DNA of 64,000 nucleotides. It comes from Saururus chinensis (Eukaryota; Streptophyta; Magnoliopsida; Piperales; Saururaceae). Each line of letters starts with the position of its first letter. Position 1 is the first letter of the stretch. Below the pieces are notes generated by a model. That model was not told the origin of the DNA. It searched no databases and saw nothing but the letters and a program-made list of their open reading frames with translations. Below, piece after piece: positions 26,401-37,982 of this stretch. The stretch is from the NCBI GenBank assembly GCA_035235625.1, contig CP141149.1:34713753-34777752 (forward strand). Direction: 5' to 3'. The translations under genes were made by a program, and so were the position numbers.

Positions 26401-29400
26401 CTCGTCGTTGGCTTCAGTTCTTACCCGGGGCTGAGTACTCTTATAATATTGCTTTCCATACATCGATTGGCACTACTCCATTCCAGATTGTTTATGGGCG
26501 TCCTCCCCCCACGGTCCTGGCTTATGTGCCTCATAGAGCAGCTGTTGGTGAGGTGGACCTTATGTTGCAAGATCGGGATACCCTATTACGTTAGCTTAAA
26601 CTAAATTTGTCCAAGGCTCAAAACCGCATGAAACAGGTCTATGATGGGCATCGGACTGATCGAGAGTTCCAGGTTGGCGATTTGGTGTTTGTTAGCTTCT
26701 CCCCGCATCAGCAGTCTTCACTTTATGCTCCTCCCAGCTCGAAGCTCGCTCACCGTTTCCATGGCCGGTATCCCATTCTCCAGCGTATCGGCTCTGTTGC
26801 CTATCGGCTCCAGCTTCCAGAGGGCTCGTCCGTCCATCCAGTTTTTCATGTTTCTCGCCTGCGCCGTTTCGTGAGTGATCCATCTCAAGTGGTTTCCAGT
26901 CCACCACCGCTTTTGGCTCCTATCTCTCCGCCATTGCGCCCTTCTGCTCTTCTTGATACTCGCCGGATTCGACGGGGTGGCCGTTTAATCCCCGAGATAT
27001 TAGTCGCTTGGCATGGTTGTCCCTTGGAGGATGCTTCGTGGATGCCAGAGGAGGATTTCTATGCTCGCTTTCCTGATTTTGCGCCTTGAGGACAAGGCGG
27101 CAGCGGAGCGTGGTGGATTGTTATGGATCATAATTAGTATGTTTTGGTTTAATTAGGATGTCTTGGACCATTAAACATAGGTATTATTATGTAATAAGGC
27201 CCAGGCCCATTAAGGGCAGATTATGTAAGGGTTTCTCCGCCCTAATGGAGAATAGGCAATTTTAATCACGTTCTGAATTCTCCCTTCTCCTCTATCGACC
27301 CAAGTTTCCCCCTTTTCATTCGCCCTCCTGGTTTCAAACGAACCAGCAAGGGTCCTCCCTCTCCTTTCATCCAATTTCATTACCCAATTCCCAATTATAA
27401 TCCTTAGGGATTATATCAGGGCCTCACACAAAGCTCACTTGGGACTACATGCTATGTCCAACGAAAACCTAAGGGTTTGTTGGGCAGATTCGTTGGGTCA
27501 TTATTATTTTCCATATGCTCATAGTGCAATTTTGATCTGTCATCTTTGAAACATGAGCGGAGTAAAAACAACTGAGGCTTTTCCAACAGCCACGGGAGTG
27601 CTACAGTTACTCATCCTTCAGATTTATATTCCTATCCTAAGACAAATACTAATATGGTAAATTTTACATAGTACAAAGCCAACGTCTCATCCGTTAATGT
27701 GGAGATGTGGAGTGGGGAATATCTACAAATATACCCACAAAATATCAGGTTATTAAGAAAAGAAATACCAAAACTACCACACCTTTTATCTACTACTGGG
27801 AGCACAGAACAGTTCTGAGTATTCATCCACTAAACCTACACATCTGCATGCATCTTCCACTACTCATCCATAATTCATATACCACCACTTTAAGGGCAAA
27901 GACAAACAGTTCTTGGAAAACACTAATTTAAGTCACAGGCATGACTAAAGAAATGTGAATATGCAAAGAAGTCAGATGATCTTGTACAAACAGTTATTAA
28001 AGTAGATTTCTCGTGAAAGAGGGAAGAAGTTGAATGCTTTGTTTACCAGAGTACCTTAATGACTGCCCCTAGGATTGCATCAGTATAGCCTATTGAAACA
28101 CTTGACCGGAGATTTATGCCATCTCTTTGAATTCCAGGGATATCCTCAATATCAAGATATACAAAAAGGTCCCCAGGAGGACCCCTGTTTAAAGGGATAA
28201 CAGAAGTGAATAAGTAGCTCGTTTTCTTACACAAATACAAGAAAATGATGATTTGTCAATTAAGAAAATGCAGCGAAAAAAGTAAAAGCATAAGAGAGGG
28301 TACCACACCAATGTAAACACCTAAAAAAGACAGACACTATAACCACATGCCCTTATTCAATATTATTTCTAAATAAATCTCACTGGATTTAATATGAGCA
28401 ATAAGATGACAATATCTAAAATAAGCAAGCAAAAGAGTATTTATGAGAAGATATATGATGCATTTCCTGATAGGGCCATAAACAATCTTCTTTACAAGAT
28501 ATGCATGATAAAAATGCATTGAAGTTGCTGCTGAAACAATATGCATGATAAAATCGTATTGAAGTTGCTGCAGAAACAAGTCAATGATATCAATGATCGA
28601 AGCCATTGGAAACCACCACACTAGCTATCGCTTTAATTATGTCAAATTCATGCATGACTAAAAATAATTCATAGGTACCTCAAAATTATAGATCACCAAT
28701 GTATGTGACTCAGTGCTTAAACAAGACCCAATGCCAGCAACTACTCTGAGACAAAGAAATACTCCCTCCGTCCCACATTAATAGTTCCATTTGGTTTTTC
28801 AAAATGAATTAGTAAGTGCATTTTCAAAAACCAAATGGAGCTATTAATGTGGGACGGAGGGAGTACATATTATCAATCTTCAATATATGAATAATGTAAA
28901 TGAAAAACAATCTGTCCATGCGTAAAAGGATCAATGTGAAACATATTGTACCTGTTCTGAAGGTGAATGGGCACATAGAACAAAGCAAAAACTACCATAT
29001 CCAATACGTGAAAAAAAAACATCCAGCTTCAGAGAAGAAAAAGGACTTGAGCAATGCAAACGTTGAAAAACAAGGGGGGGAACATACCCTTTTGGACCTG
29101 CATCACCTTCTCCACGGACTCTCAGAGTACTACCTTTGCTGACTCCAGGCGGAATTTTAACTTTGATATCTTTCTTAATGCGAAGGCGCCCTTCTCCACC
29201 ACACTTGCGACAATACTCAGATATATTTTCACCGTCACCCCCACAATTTGGACAGACTGAAACCTGACATTTAATGAATCAGCTCAAAATAAAATAAAAA
29301 CAGGATGTATTCCATTTACTGCCCAAATATCTCAAACATATGATAGAAAATGATCTAGCAACAACTACTGCAGGGAACCAGCCTCACTGAAAGATTAATG

Positions 29401-32400
29401 TAATCATGAGAAATTAATGCTTCACTGTACATCAATTTTAAGGAATAGTTAAAACAACAATAAGATGAAAAGATCATGATCACATCCGTCTTCTCCCGAC
29501 AAAGAAGGCCAGGCACCAAACAGCGCAAAACAAAAAAGAAAGTAACAGCGAGGGCCAAGATGCCAATATCATAAACAGGAGGAGAATTGTGCACATGACC
29601 ATCAGGTAACTACAACGCAAATGGTCCACATTCATACTACAGGGCTTCATTTTTGCCATATGTCATGTAAAATGAACTTGTTAAGAACCGGTGATGCAAT
29701 TGAAAAAGAAAAACATAACAAACCTTTGGATCTGTTGAAAAATCCATGACCCATTTGTAAAATTTCTTTCTATGAGCCACATCATGCGATATCAAATTTT
29801 GAGTTCAAACAATCTGGTTTCAGTTTCAACTTTGTTATAAATGACGCACATTTGTAATTTAACAGAGAACGGGGATAAAAAGAAGAGCATATGTAAGTAA
29901 TACCTGAGAAAACAGACCAAAAGGTGTCTGCTCTGTTCGCATAACCTGACCCCTTCCACCACACGTTGAGCAGATTCTCTTTTTTGATCCGACCTTTGCT
30001 CCAGTACCAGAGCAAACATCACATGTTTCCAGATGAGACAGCTCAAATTCTTTCTCTGCTCCAAAGATTGCCTCAGAAAATTCCAAAGTCATGTCATAGC
30101 TGAAACATATTAATGCAAGTAGTTATTTGAGAACTGATAAAGAATTATGTACAAACTATTATTACTGCAAGTGGATACGTCAATTAATATTATTTGCAAT
30201 GTCCTTTCAATCAAGTGAGATATCAAATAAGAATGCAAATTACTAAATAGGCAAACCAAAAGCACAAAATAATAACATGAGACCAACCACAAAACTTTTT
30301 ACGCCGGAGAAAATAACAAATTCAAAGTAATGGATTGAGATTAAATAATCCTGGAAAAAAGTATCGTTTATATAGGATTAAGGAATACGAGCCAAATATG
30401 ATACACATTTCATTGCCATGATTCCTTGAAAGAATGTGAAGAAGAGACAACACTCATTGATTACTAAAAAACCAGCTTCCGAACTGTATGAAATAGTAAA
30501 AACTACCTGGATATAACTTGTGTATATTTGCTCTAACATAACTTACCGTATATCTTCACCCTTAAGGACAGCAGACTGCTGACGTGTTCTAAATCCTGTC
30601 TGATCCATGTTAGCAAAACCACCCATGCTAGCACCAAAGAAAGTTTCGAATAGGTCAAATGGATTAGTCTGCAAAAAGAAGAGCACATGATAACAAATCA
30701 ATGACCACAACATAACCTAGAAAAAAAAACAGAGCAGTCAATTATAAAGGAAATCTAAAACAGCTGATTATGAGTCCAATAAGTACCAAGGCATGCAATG
30801 AGCCCCCATATTTCTGTAATAACAACCATTACCTCTAGTTATGACTCTCAGCATTATGTAAAAAATGGGTTGTAATTATAAATTTACAATATAACAGCCC
30901 AAACTTACTCCTTTATGAGCTGCTCAGAGTTAGGGAACTTGCAACTATTCCTAAGTGGAAATCATGTTAGAACTAGAAAATTAGCTAATTACATGATTTT
31001 CCAAGATGACTAAGCAAAATGGCTGACACAATCCATGTGAAACATAAGCAAAAAATACTATGGCAAGTACAACAGACTTCAAAATTCCTTAATGGGAAAA
31101 AAAGAAACGAAGAAGTATCTTTAATTTTCTTTACAACAAGCATAAACAAGTCAGGTTCTTTGCCCTGACAATCTCTTGCTGAGTAGGCATAGCTCCTCTA
31201 GATGATATGGAGGGCCATGTTCAAATCCAGAACATTCACCAGAAACCAATCTTGGAATAGATTGTGGCATAGAAAATTTTTCTTCCTCCAATTTTTGCTA
31301 AATAAAACTTTGCCTTTGTGCTTAATATATTAAATCAACTCCATCAAACGTTAATGAAATCAAATTATGAGATTTGATTCAAGAAAAGAATATTGTATAA
31401 ACTACCGTATAAGCACCAGCAGAGCCTCCCATTGAACTCTTTACGCCAGCTTCACCATACTGATCATACAAAGACCTCTTTTTGTCATCTGAAAGTACCT
31501 GTATTACCATACTTCAAAGTTCACAAAATAATTACATCAAATGGAGAATAACAAATTGACATTTGACAAAAGAAGGGACAGTTGAAGAAAAAAGGCAAAA
31601 TGGTACACCATCTTTAATAAGAACAAGTGGCACAGGAAGACATGTTGGACAGTAAAGACGAATAAAAGAAGAACATTTGAAATAAGAAATGCAAAACCTT
31701 TGGTCAGATAGACTGATGACAATAACAAGACTTTGTCTCAACTTTAACAGCCTGGTTAAATAAACAAAAAAACTTTCAGCTGATGACAGGTAATTTAATG
31801 TCCTATGCGAATAATTTTCCTAGTGGACGCAACATCCGTTTTCTGCATCTCTAGTAAGCTAGAAGGACATTATTGTTATCTATCATGAATTTTGTTCCTC
31901 GTCTACACTTTTTTAATTTGGCAATCGTGAAATGTTTCCTACAAATAAGAAAATCTGAGGAATGAGTACATCAGAAAAAGCATCAAAACCAAATGAAGAT
32001 GATAACAACAAATGAAAGACTATAAAGCGTACAGCTTTGTTTGCTAGCGAAGAAGAAGAAGAAGAAAACACTGCATTTCTTATAAATAAATGATACTTGG
32101 TGCAATCAGTGGACTAATAAAACTTTACAATCAAGATAAAATTATGAGATATGAAAAATATCCTGCCTATAAAATTCAGAAATAACATAACGACAAGGAA
32201 AACCTTACAACAAAAGTAAAGTTTATATTTTACACATACCTCGTATGCCGCACTGATTTCTTTGAACTTTTCAGTCGCCCCAGGTTCCTTGTTGACATCA
32301 GGATGGTACTTCGCCGGAGGCAGAAGACAAAATCAGTATTACAGAGTAGACGAATGCGTAAACACACAAAATTAGTCGAATAAAGTCATTTCAATGCAAT

Positions 32401-32781
32401 GAACGGAAATACTCGTATGAACGAATGCATTAACTAAAAGTCGTCCGCTTGCGGCAAAGCCGGTAAAAGGGACGTGGTTATAAGAGTTACCTGGCGAGCC
32501 AATCTCCGATAGGCGGCCTTGATCTCCTTACTACTGGCAGACTTGGGAACACCAAGAGTCACATAGTAGTCAGCCGCTGCGGTGACTACATTCGGAAAGT
32601 GGCTGAATTCGTCGAACGAAGGGCACTTGGACTTCGTCCTCCGTTTGAACCTGTAGACAGGAAGGGAAACCCGAGTCCCGCCACTGAAGAAAGCAGAGCC
32701 AGAGCAGCTGAGATTGGGGGACTGGAACTCGGATGTTTGAGGATAAGAGAGGGAGGATAGAGGGGAGAGAGAGATGGCCAT
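20425..32781 (-). CDS. DJA4: Plastid DnaJ (type I J-protein), DJA4 ortholog
   Basis: Eleven exons join in phase into about 490 codons: 32781-32491, 32308-32240, 31498-31406, 30668-30547, 30099-29904, 29263-29088, 28184-28055, 21398-21238, 20867-20776, 20668-20572 and 20470-20425. The first 70 or so residues are Ser-rich and basic, like a plastid transit peptide. A J domain follows ([16 protein letters not shown] motif in YHPDVNKEP at the start of exon 2). After it come a Gly/Phe segment, four zinc-finger CxxCxG motifs (CDVCSGTG and CSTCGGRG in exon 5; CPNCGGDG and CRKCGGEG in exon 6) and the substrate-binding C-terminal domains ([24 protein letters not shown]). The C-terminus ends [10 protein letters not shown]. 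This is a full-length Hsp70 co-chaperone that would stimulate ATP hydrolysis by stromal Hsp70. The layout and motifs match Arabidopsis DJA4 better than DJA5/DJA6. Intron 7 (28054-21399) is enlarged to 6.7 kb by a retroelement. No coding defect is seen. Confidence 0.95.
21942..22241 (+). repeat. 5' LTR of the chromovirus
   Basis: The 300-bp LTR runs from TGTTATGGATCGTAATTAG to GGGATTATATCA. It is the same length as its partner at 27119-27418 and differs from it by five substitutions, with no insertion or deletion between them. Confidence 0.95.
27119..27418 (+). repeat. 3' LTR of the chromovirus
   Basis: The 300-bp right LTR begins TGTTATGGATCATAATTAG and ends ATTATATCA. It is preceded by the purine-rich stretch AGCGGAGCGTGGTGGA (about 27102-27117), the probable polypurine tract. 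Confidence 0.95.
28762..28863. mobile_element. Stowaway MITE, 102 bp, in DJA4 intron 7
   Basis: A near-perfect hairpin: CTCCCTCCGTCCCACATTAA at one end and TTAATGTGGGACGGAGGGAG at the other. TA lies on both sides (28760-28761 and 28864-28865). The arms are so similar that this is the youngest-looking of the Stowaway copies in the window. It sits between exons 6 and 7 as defined: strictly within the intron 29087-28185 of DJA4, upstream of the intron holding the retroelement. Confidence 0.92.
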
Positions 32782-33125
32782 GGTAGGGAGGGGGAAGAGT
32801 CAATGGAAACTAATAGAAAGAGAGAGTCGGCATGGCCGTGGCAGCACAGCAGCCGGGGTCCAGATTCCAGACCAAGGAACCGCCGAAGCAGAAGCTCTTT
32901 CACGGTGCAGACGTCTTTTTTGTTGTGTTTTTTTCCATTTTCGATTTCTCTTGTGAAAAGTTTTCTATGGACGAGAGGCAAACCACGCATGAAACAGAGA
33001 GGAGGGCCCCGCTGCCCCGGCCACACGCTCCCATCCCGGCCGCTTTCCCAAATTTCCAGTGATCAAATGAAATGGCCAGAGTTCACACTCTATTTTGTTT
33101 AAATGGTTGAATATTTAAAAAATAT

Positions 33126-33405
33126 TAGGCAAATTTTTAAATAATAATTTTAAAAAAATTATCAAATTAACTTACTTTGATAAATATTTTTTAAAGTGAT
33201 ATTAATTTTTTATCACATAGGCGTGATGATTATTTTTTGAAAAATTTGTCTAATTTCGTCCTTTCTTCGAGATGAAACCAAAATTTAAGTTAATTTTATT
33301 CTTCCAAATGATAAATTTAAAAAAATTAAATAAATTTATCATTTGAAACGATGAAATCACCTTAAAGGTTATTTCATTGTTTCAAACGATGAATTTACTG
33401 CATCG
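33126..33405 (+). repeat. Left inverted end of the outer element
   Basis: AT-rich end, 280 bp, whose inner 75 bp (about 33331-33405) aligns clearly and whose outer part aligns with gaps to the inverse of 45174-45385. It contains ATCACATAGGCG, a block often seen near plant MULE ends. Confidence 0.55.
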
Positions 33406-33409
33406 CCCG

Positions 33410-33743
33410 AACCCATGCACAAATGAATCCAGCCAACACTGAGGTAAAGAGGAGGATGGGTTGTAGGCTGCCGGTTCGGGTCCCGTAGACAGACGTTGGG
33501 CCCGTCCTTGCACTTGCCCATGCATTTGTATCTAACGACAGCTCCCTCGACGCCCACCTTCTTCTGGAACTCTTGCAACAACTGGGCGGCATTCGATTTC
33601 TGGCACTTGTTGTCCATGCACACCTTGATCCTCTGGTAGCATCCTCCCCCGCTCTCCAGTGCCGCATTCACAACGTCACCTCTCCAGATAGGGCCCTCCT
33701 CAGCCACCGCCGAAGAGGTGGTCATTTCTGCACCTAGTGGCAA
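33410..33743 (-). pseudogene. DGAT3-like fragment (thioredoxin-like Fe-S domain)
   Basis: The minus-strand frame reads GGGCYQRIKVCMDNKC, then AAQLLQEFQKKVGVEGAVV, then YKCMGKCKDGPNV. This is the C-terminal thioredoxin-like [2Fe-2S] domain found in plant soluble diacylglycerol acyltransferase 3, which typically reads KVCMGGKCKKSG, then GVEGAVVGCKCMGKCRDGPNV. The four cysteines expected of that domain are present (CMDNKC and CMGKC). The rest of DGAT3 is absent on both sides: it stops at an AT-rich terminal repeat below and meets a UGT fragment of opposite orientation above. It is best read as a captured exon piece. The reading frame continues past the family match into sequence I do not recognise. 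The family call is from motif memory. Confidence 0.6.
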
Positions 33744-34201
33744 AGCCTATATCTTTGGTGGCGGCTCTTCCTTCAACAGCTTCGCCTCTTTAGTAGAGTT
33801 TGTACCTACTGCCGCTCTCAGCCCTGTGCAACAGCAAGAGCTCTCTTCCCTTGCTGCCCACTCCGCCTTCTCAATAGCTGGTTGCTTCACCGACAAGATC
33901 CAATGGTTCGTGAGGCAGCAGCCTGCCTACATGAAGTATGACTTGGTAGTTATCTTCAACTCCAGCTGCTCACTAGAGGGAAAGTATATAGACGTGCTAT
34001 GCGATTCGGCCTCTAGCCCAGTTCAGGCCCGGTGGGCAGTGAGACCGTTGAACCCAACCGTCATTAGCACCCACTAGGGGCCACGTCCAAGGCACCCATG
34101 CTTGGAGTGGCTGAACATGCAACCACCCGAGTCAGTCCTCTACGTCTCGTTCGGGACCATGACATCCATATCAAGCAAGCAGGTTCAGGAGTTGTCCAAT
34201 G
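33744..34201 (+). pseudogene. UGT (zeatin O-glucosyltransferase-like) fragment, left part
   Basis: The frame reads KAYIFGGGSSFNSF, then FNSSCSLEGKYIDVL, then WAVRPLNP and, after an in-frame TAG near 34076, CLEWLNMQPPESVLYVSFGT and SKQVQELSNG. This is the middle of a family-1 glycosyltransferase, closest in wording to the zeatin O-glucosyltransferase (UGT93-like) group. The N-terminal 120 or so residues are missing; their place is taken by the antisense DGAT3 piece. At 34201 the frame is cut by the inner element and resumes at 44608. A functional member would transfer glucose from UDP-glucose to a cytokinin side-chain hydroxyl; this copy cannot. Confidence 0.8.
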
Positions 34202-34567
34202 GGAAGCGTTTTTTATGCTTCCGAAAAGAATGAGCCTATAATAAGCCCCGAATCAAATAACGACACGTTGCAAAGAGGAGGGCACCGGAACGGAGACGGA
34301 GAAACCAGGTTAACGTTAACTCCGTGTTTCCTTCCGTCCGCTTCCCACTTTCAACTCCCGCTTCCTTTCAACTCCCGCTTCCCACCCCCTGTTTACCGAG
34401 TGTCTCCTCTGTCGCCGGGAAGATACTGAAGGATGAGCACGAAGGAAGAGCACTAGGGCAAAAGCGTTTTGGGCGGAGGAAGGAGCCATCTTTCCCGGTG
34501 AAGTGGGCTGCTAGCCTGCTATTGGTCGAAACCCTAGCGGAGCTCCCTCTTGCTGACGCTATCACCA

Positions 34568-34802
34568 ATGGCGACTCGCCGAGTCCTCTCCTCCCTCCTC
34601 CCGCCGGCTTGCCTCCAAGCCCGCCACCGCCCTCCTCGCGCCGAGAGCCCTCACCGGCCGTCCCTCGCCCAAGGGCTTCCTCCTGTCCCGCACGCTCGAG
34701 TATGCCACCTCCGCGGCCGCCCCCTTCCCACCGGCGACACCGCCCGCCGGGCCTAAACCTACGGGGCCCAGTGGTAAAATTACTGACGAGTTTACCGGGT
34801 TT
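34568..34802 (+). pseudogene. ATP2: ATP synthase beta (mitochondrial) exon 1, left-arm copy
   Basis: The ATG at 34568 opens MATRRVLSSLLPPACLQ, the usual start of the mitochondrial presequence of the F1 beta subunit (family form MASRRLLSSLLR). Further on, in another frame, come YATSAAAAPF and GKITDEFTG, the conserved end of this exon in plants. One net frameshift separates the two parts, so the exon is not translatable as it stands. Upstream sequence back to about 34330 looks like the gene's own leader. The expected next residues (AGAIGQV) do not follow; unrelated sequence joins at about 34803. A near-identical copy lies in the right arm. Confidence 0.8.
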
Positions 34803-35036
34803 GGCAATTGGTCCTTCCACACTCAGACTTCTCTGGAGCCCCCTCCCAAACTTCTCTCTCGATCTCCCTCTCTGATCGAGCTCCGCACCGCACCCTGGTT
34901 GACGGAATCGGAATTGGCTCCTCTCTGCGGCCTTTCTCCCTAAACCTTAATCTAGGTTGTGCCGGCGGTTCACCTCCTCCTCCTCCTCAGAGCCGAATCC
35001 AACCAGCTTGCGAAAATGGGGTGAGTTCCCTTTGCT
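34803..35036 (+). other. Possible third captured fragment: leader and start codon of an unknown gene
   Basis: Between ATP2 exon 1 and the kinesin exons lies CT-rich, leader-like DNA ending CTTGCGAAAATGGGGTGAGT. This has the look of a 5' UTR, an ATG GG start and a GT donor (GTGAGT). No further exon of such a gene is recognised. It is repeated in the right arm. It could be the 5' end of the kinesin piece's neighbour or of a third donor gene; I cannot name it. Confidence 0.35.
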
Positions 35037-35440
35037 GCTGCTTTGATCATTGTGCGTTTCTTTCTCTCTGGGAAACTTTGCTGCCTTTTGTATTTCCTTT
35101 CCATTCACTTATCTGTCAACTTGATCTGTGATTTTTGAAGCCGATGATATGAAGGTTCATTTGTTTTTCTGTTCTTTTTTTTGCTGAAGTCTAGTGTATT
35201 TTCGTTCTTAAGGTCTTATTGGAACCCCATTTGAATCTGTGTTATGATATTACTCATAACATTGTCTATTTTACTTATAAAGCAGCATTAGACTTTTAAA
35301 GCCAGTCCCCCAATTTGATATCTCAAAAAACAGAAATTTCAGAATGTTAAATTCTTTGGTTATCATGATTTGCAAAGACTGATTGGATTTATTTATAATA
35401 ATCTTCTGACACATTGCTAGAAAGTTTCACCTACTTACAG

Positions 35441-37938
35441 CTCATAGACATGTGGGATCCAACAACTTCAATTTGCTCAGCAGCAGAAGTCATACAATAT
35501 TCACGCTGGTATGTTATTTATTGACCAGAAAAATCTGTTCAATTGATGAATTTAATTGAAAAAAAACATAGGTTAAATGCCGCATTTATGCTTTTTACCC
35601 AAACGATTGGATTGATAATTAAGGAAGAATAAATGGCCAGTAGTGGAAAAAGCTGCATTCATGGTAAATTTCCAATTATTAATATGATTCCAGTTGTAGT
35701 TGTTTTGTGCCTTTGATTAAGATTTTTCCCATTAGGTGAAGCTGGTGTTAGGCCCTCTCTAAATTGTCCATTCAAAGGGTGTGTATTTTCAATAATAGCT
35801 TTAGTGTGCTATAAAGGTTCTGGTTGCTTTATTGACATGCCCAGCATAGACTCATAAAGGCATGTATGGATTTTTGAAACGTAACAAAATTGGTTAAAAC
35901 TATACTTGGCTTGTGTCAAGCTTGTTTATATGTTAATGGCCGGCTGGTGGCTTAGGAATGATCTTCTGTCTTCTTCCAATATTTGGGTTACTTAGTAATT
36001 CTTGTCATGATGTATGTATCTGGTATTATTAATTATTTAATGCCAATGTATCCTTTAAATTGTCTTGTTACAGACCATAGAGAGTAGTCCTTGCGGTGAA
36101 AATTGTGAAGGAGAAGCTGCGAACTTGTCTCAGTTGGTAAGATATTTCATTTCCAACCTACTTCAGTTGAAAAAAGTACCTTCCTTTCATATTCTATATG
36201 ATTGTTTAGTTAGAGTCTGATATTTAGCAAGCTAGATGTTTATTCTCATGGATTTGGCTGTATAAACTTTATATTTCTATCTATATTCAAGTTTTAGTGT
36301 GCAATAGATTGGCTTCTTATTTGTTTTGGTATTTTACTTATACCTGCAGAACCTCATCGATCTGGCAGGTTCTGAGAGCTCGTGGGCTGAAACCACCGGT
36401 GATAGGAGGAAGGAGGGATCTTACATCAATAAAAGTTTGCTAACTCTTGGAACTGTAAGGCCTGATATAGATCTCTGATCACATACTTTTTCTTTTTGTA
36501 TCCTGTTTGTAATTTTCTCATTTAATGTCTGTATCCTTTGCTGTGTTGAATTCCTTTTCCAAAAAGGTGATATTTAAATGCCATAGAATCCATTGATGAA
36601 AAAGGAGATATTAGTAAATGCCATAGAATTTTTTGTTTGTTTAAGTGTTTATTCTAGTCAATTTACTGAAGTTTGGGATTACTTTATTTACAGAATGTGC
36701 TTTTGGACCCACTGTAACAAGAATTATTTAGATGGTTAGAAAAACCTTAGCCTGCACTTTTCCAGGCCATATGTCGATGGCTCACTTAGTTACTACCACA
36801 TATGCACTTGACACACTTACTCTGAAATTTGTACAGATGTATGGGTGGGGATCCATGCCCATCCAGAATATGAAATCCAGAATATCTTAGTAGCTCCTCC
36901 TTAAAATGCATTCTCATTGAGACATTAATTGACAAGATTGACCAAATGTGCTTAATTGCCTGGTTTGCATGGGGCCTTTTTACCATACCTTCTCCAGAAG
37001 TTGCCACTAATTTGATTTTCATAAATTTATTCTCGTGCAAGCATTTGTTACGTGTCAATTTATTTGAAAATTAATCAATAATGTTTTTCTCTTTGCTCAT
37101 ACTGTCAGTGTTGTTTGTTTAAGGTGTCTTTAATTTCTTACGCATATTGTACTTTGCAGGTCATTGCAAAGTTAACTGATGGAAAGGCTTCACATTTACC
37201 TTATAGAGATTCTAAGCTCACCAGGCTACTTCAATTGTCTTTTAGTGGTCATGGCCGTGTATCTGTAAGCTCCTCATCTTGCCTTGTACCTACAATTTTC
37301 AAAAAAGGCTTTCGATTAGTTGTTCAGTATTCCTGAATTATTGTTTTCCTAACCATATCTACATGCATCTTCTTTCAAAATTTGTAATTTGGTACACAAC
37401 ATTGACATTGACCAAAGTGAATTATTTCATATACTTTTTTACTTATTACCTGCAGCTCATCTGTACTGTTACACCACGCATAACACCTTGAAATTTGCTC
37501 ACCGTGCAAAACATATTGAGATTCAAGCATCTCAAAATAGGGTATATCCTCTGAAATTAATTCTGCTGGCTGTAAGATGTTAGTATTCATGTTCCTGTTG
37601 TAACTGTAGATACTTGATGAGAAATCTCTAATCAAGAAATACCAGGATGAGATTCGAATCTTAAAGGAGGAGCTAGAGCAATTAAAAAAGGGAATTGTGT
37701 CTATTCCGCCCCGGAAAGATGTGGGAGAGGATGATATTGTCCTCTTAAAGCAAAAGGTATGCTGGATAAAGTTATGCAATTATGACTTCCCGTATCTTGC
37801 TGCAATTTTATTGAGGTTCATGATGGTGCAAGGCATACTGATAAATTTACTTATTTTGTTTTTAGTAAATATATGCTATGCATCTTGACATATGGTATTC
37901 ATCCCATTTTAGTTTTGGTTATTGTAGGAATTTGTGTC

Positions 37939-37982
<44 letters not shown>

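Larger units (their letters stand above)
21942..27418 (+). mobile_element. Ty3/gypsy chromovirus fossil (Reina/Tekay-like) in DJA4 intron 7
   Basis: The element is 5,477 bp, with 300-bp LTRs (21942-22241 and 27119-27418) that begin TG and end CA. The flanking pentamers are GGGCT and GGGCC, a probable 5-bp target duplication with one change. A primer site complementary to initiator Met-tRNA (TGGTATCAGAGCC, 22243-22255) follows the left LTR, and a purine-rich tract lies just before the right one. Parts in order: gag with a [14 protein letters not shown] knuckle (about 22.3-23.7 kb), aspartic protease with DSGSTHNF (about 23.8 kb), reverse transcriptase (24.4-25.1 kb), RNase H (25.2-25.6 kb), integrase (25.8-26.5 kb) and a terminal chromodomain (about 27.0 kb). 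The coding region is broken in several places, roughly five. The LTRs differ at five of 300 positions by my count (1.7%), so insertion is young, perhaps under about one million years at usual plant rates. It lies antisense to DJA4. Confidence 0.95.
34202..36617 (+). repeat. Left inverted arm of the inner element
   Basis: This 2.4-kb arm matches the inverse of 42187-44598. In about 390 positions compared at the two ends of the arm I count eight substitutions (about 2%). Homology ends at GGAGATATTAGTAA. Just inside, the motif AAATGCCATAGAAT occurs twice (about 36577 and 36616) on the left side only, which suggests a microhomology join. Confidence 0.9.

Noticed and set aside
32586-33026. Upstream extension of DJA4 into a longer open frame
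   Set aside because: The frame differs from that of the J domain and overlaps the leader; the ATG at 32781 gives a transit peptide followed in frame by the J domain.
34368-34820. Long GC-rich minus-strand open frame opposite ATP2 exon 1 (and its counterpart at 43984-44418)
   Set aside because: It is the reverse complement of a GC-rich presequence exon; the translation is low-complexity Gly/Arg with no domain, and it is mirrored in the other arm only because the arms are copies.
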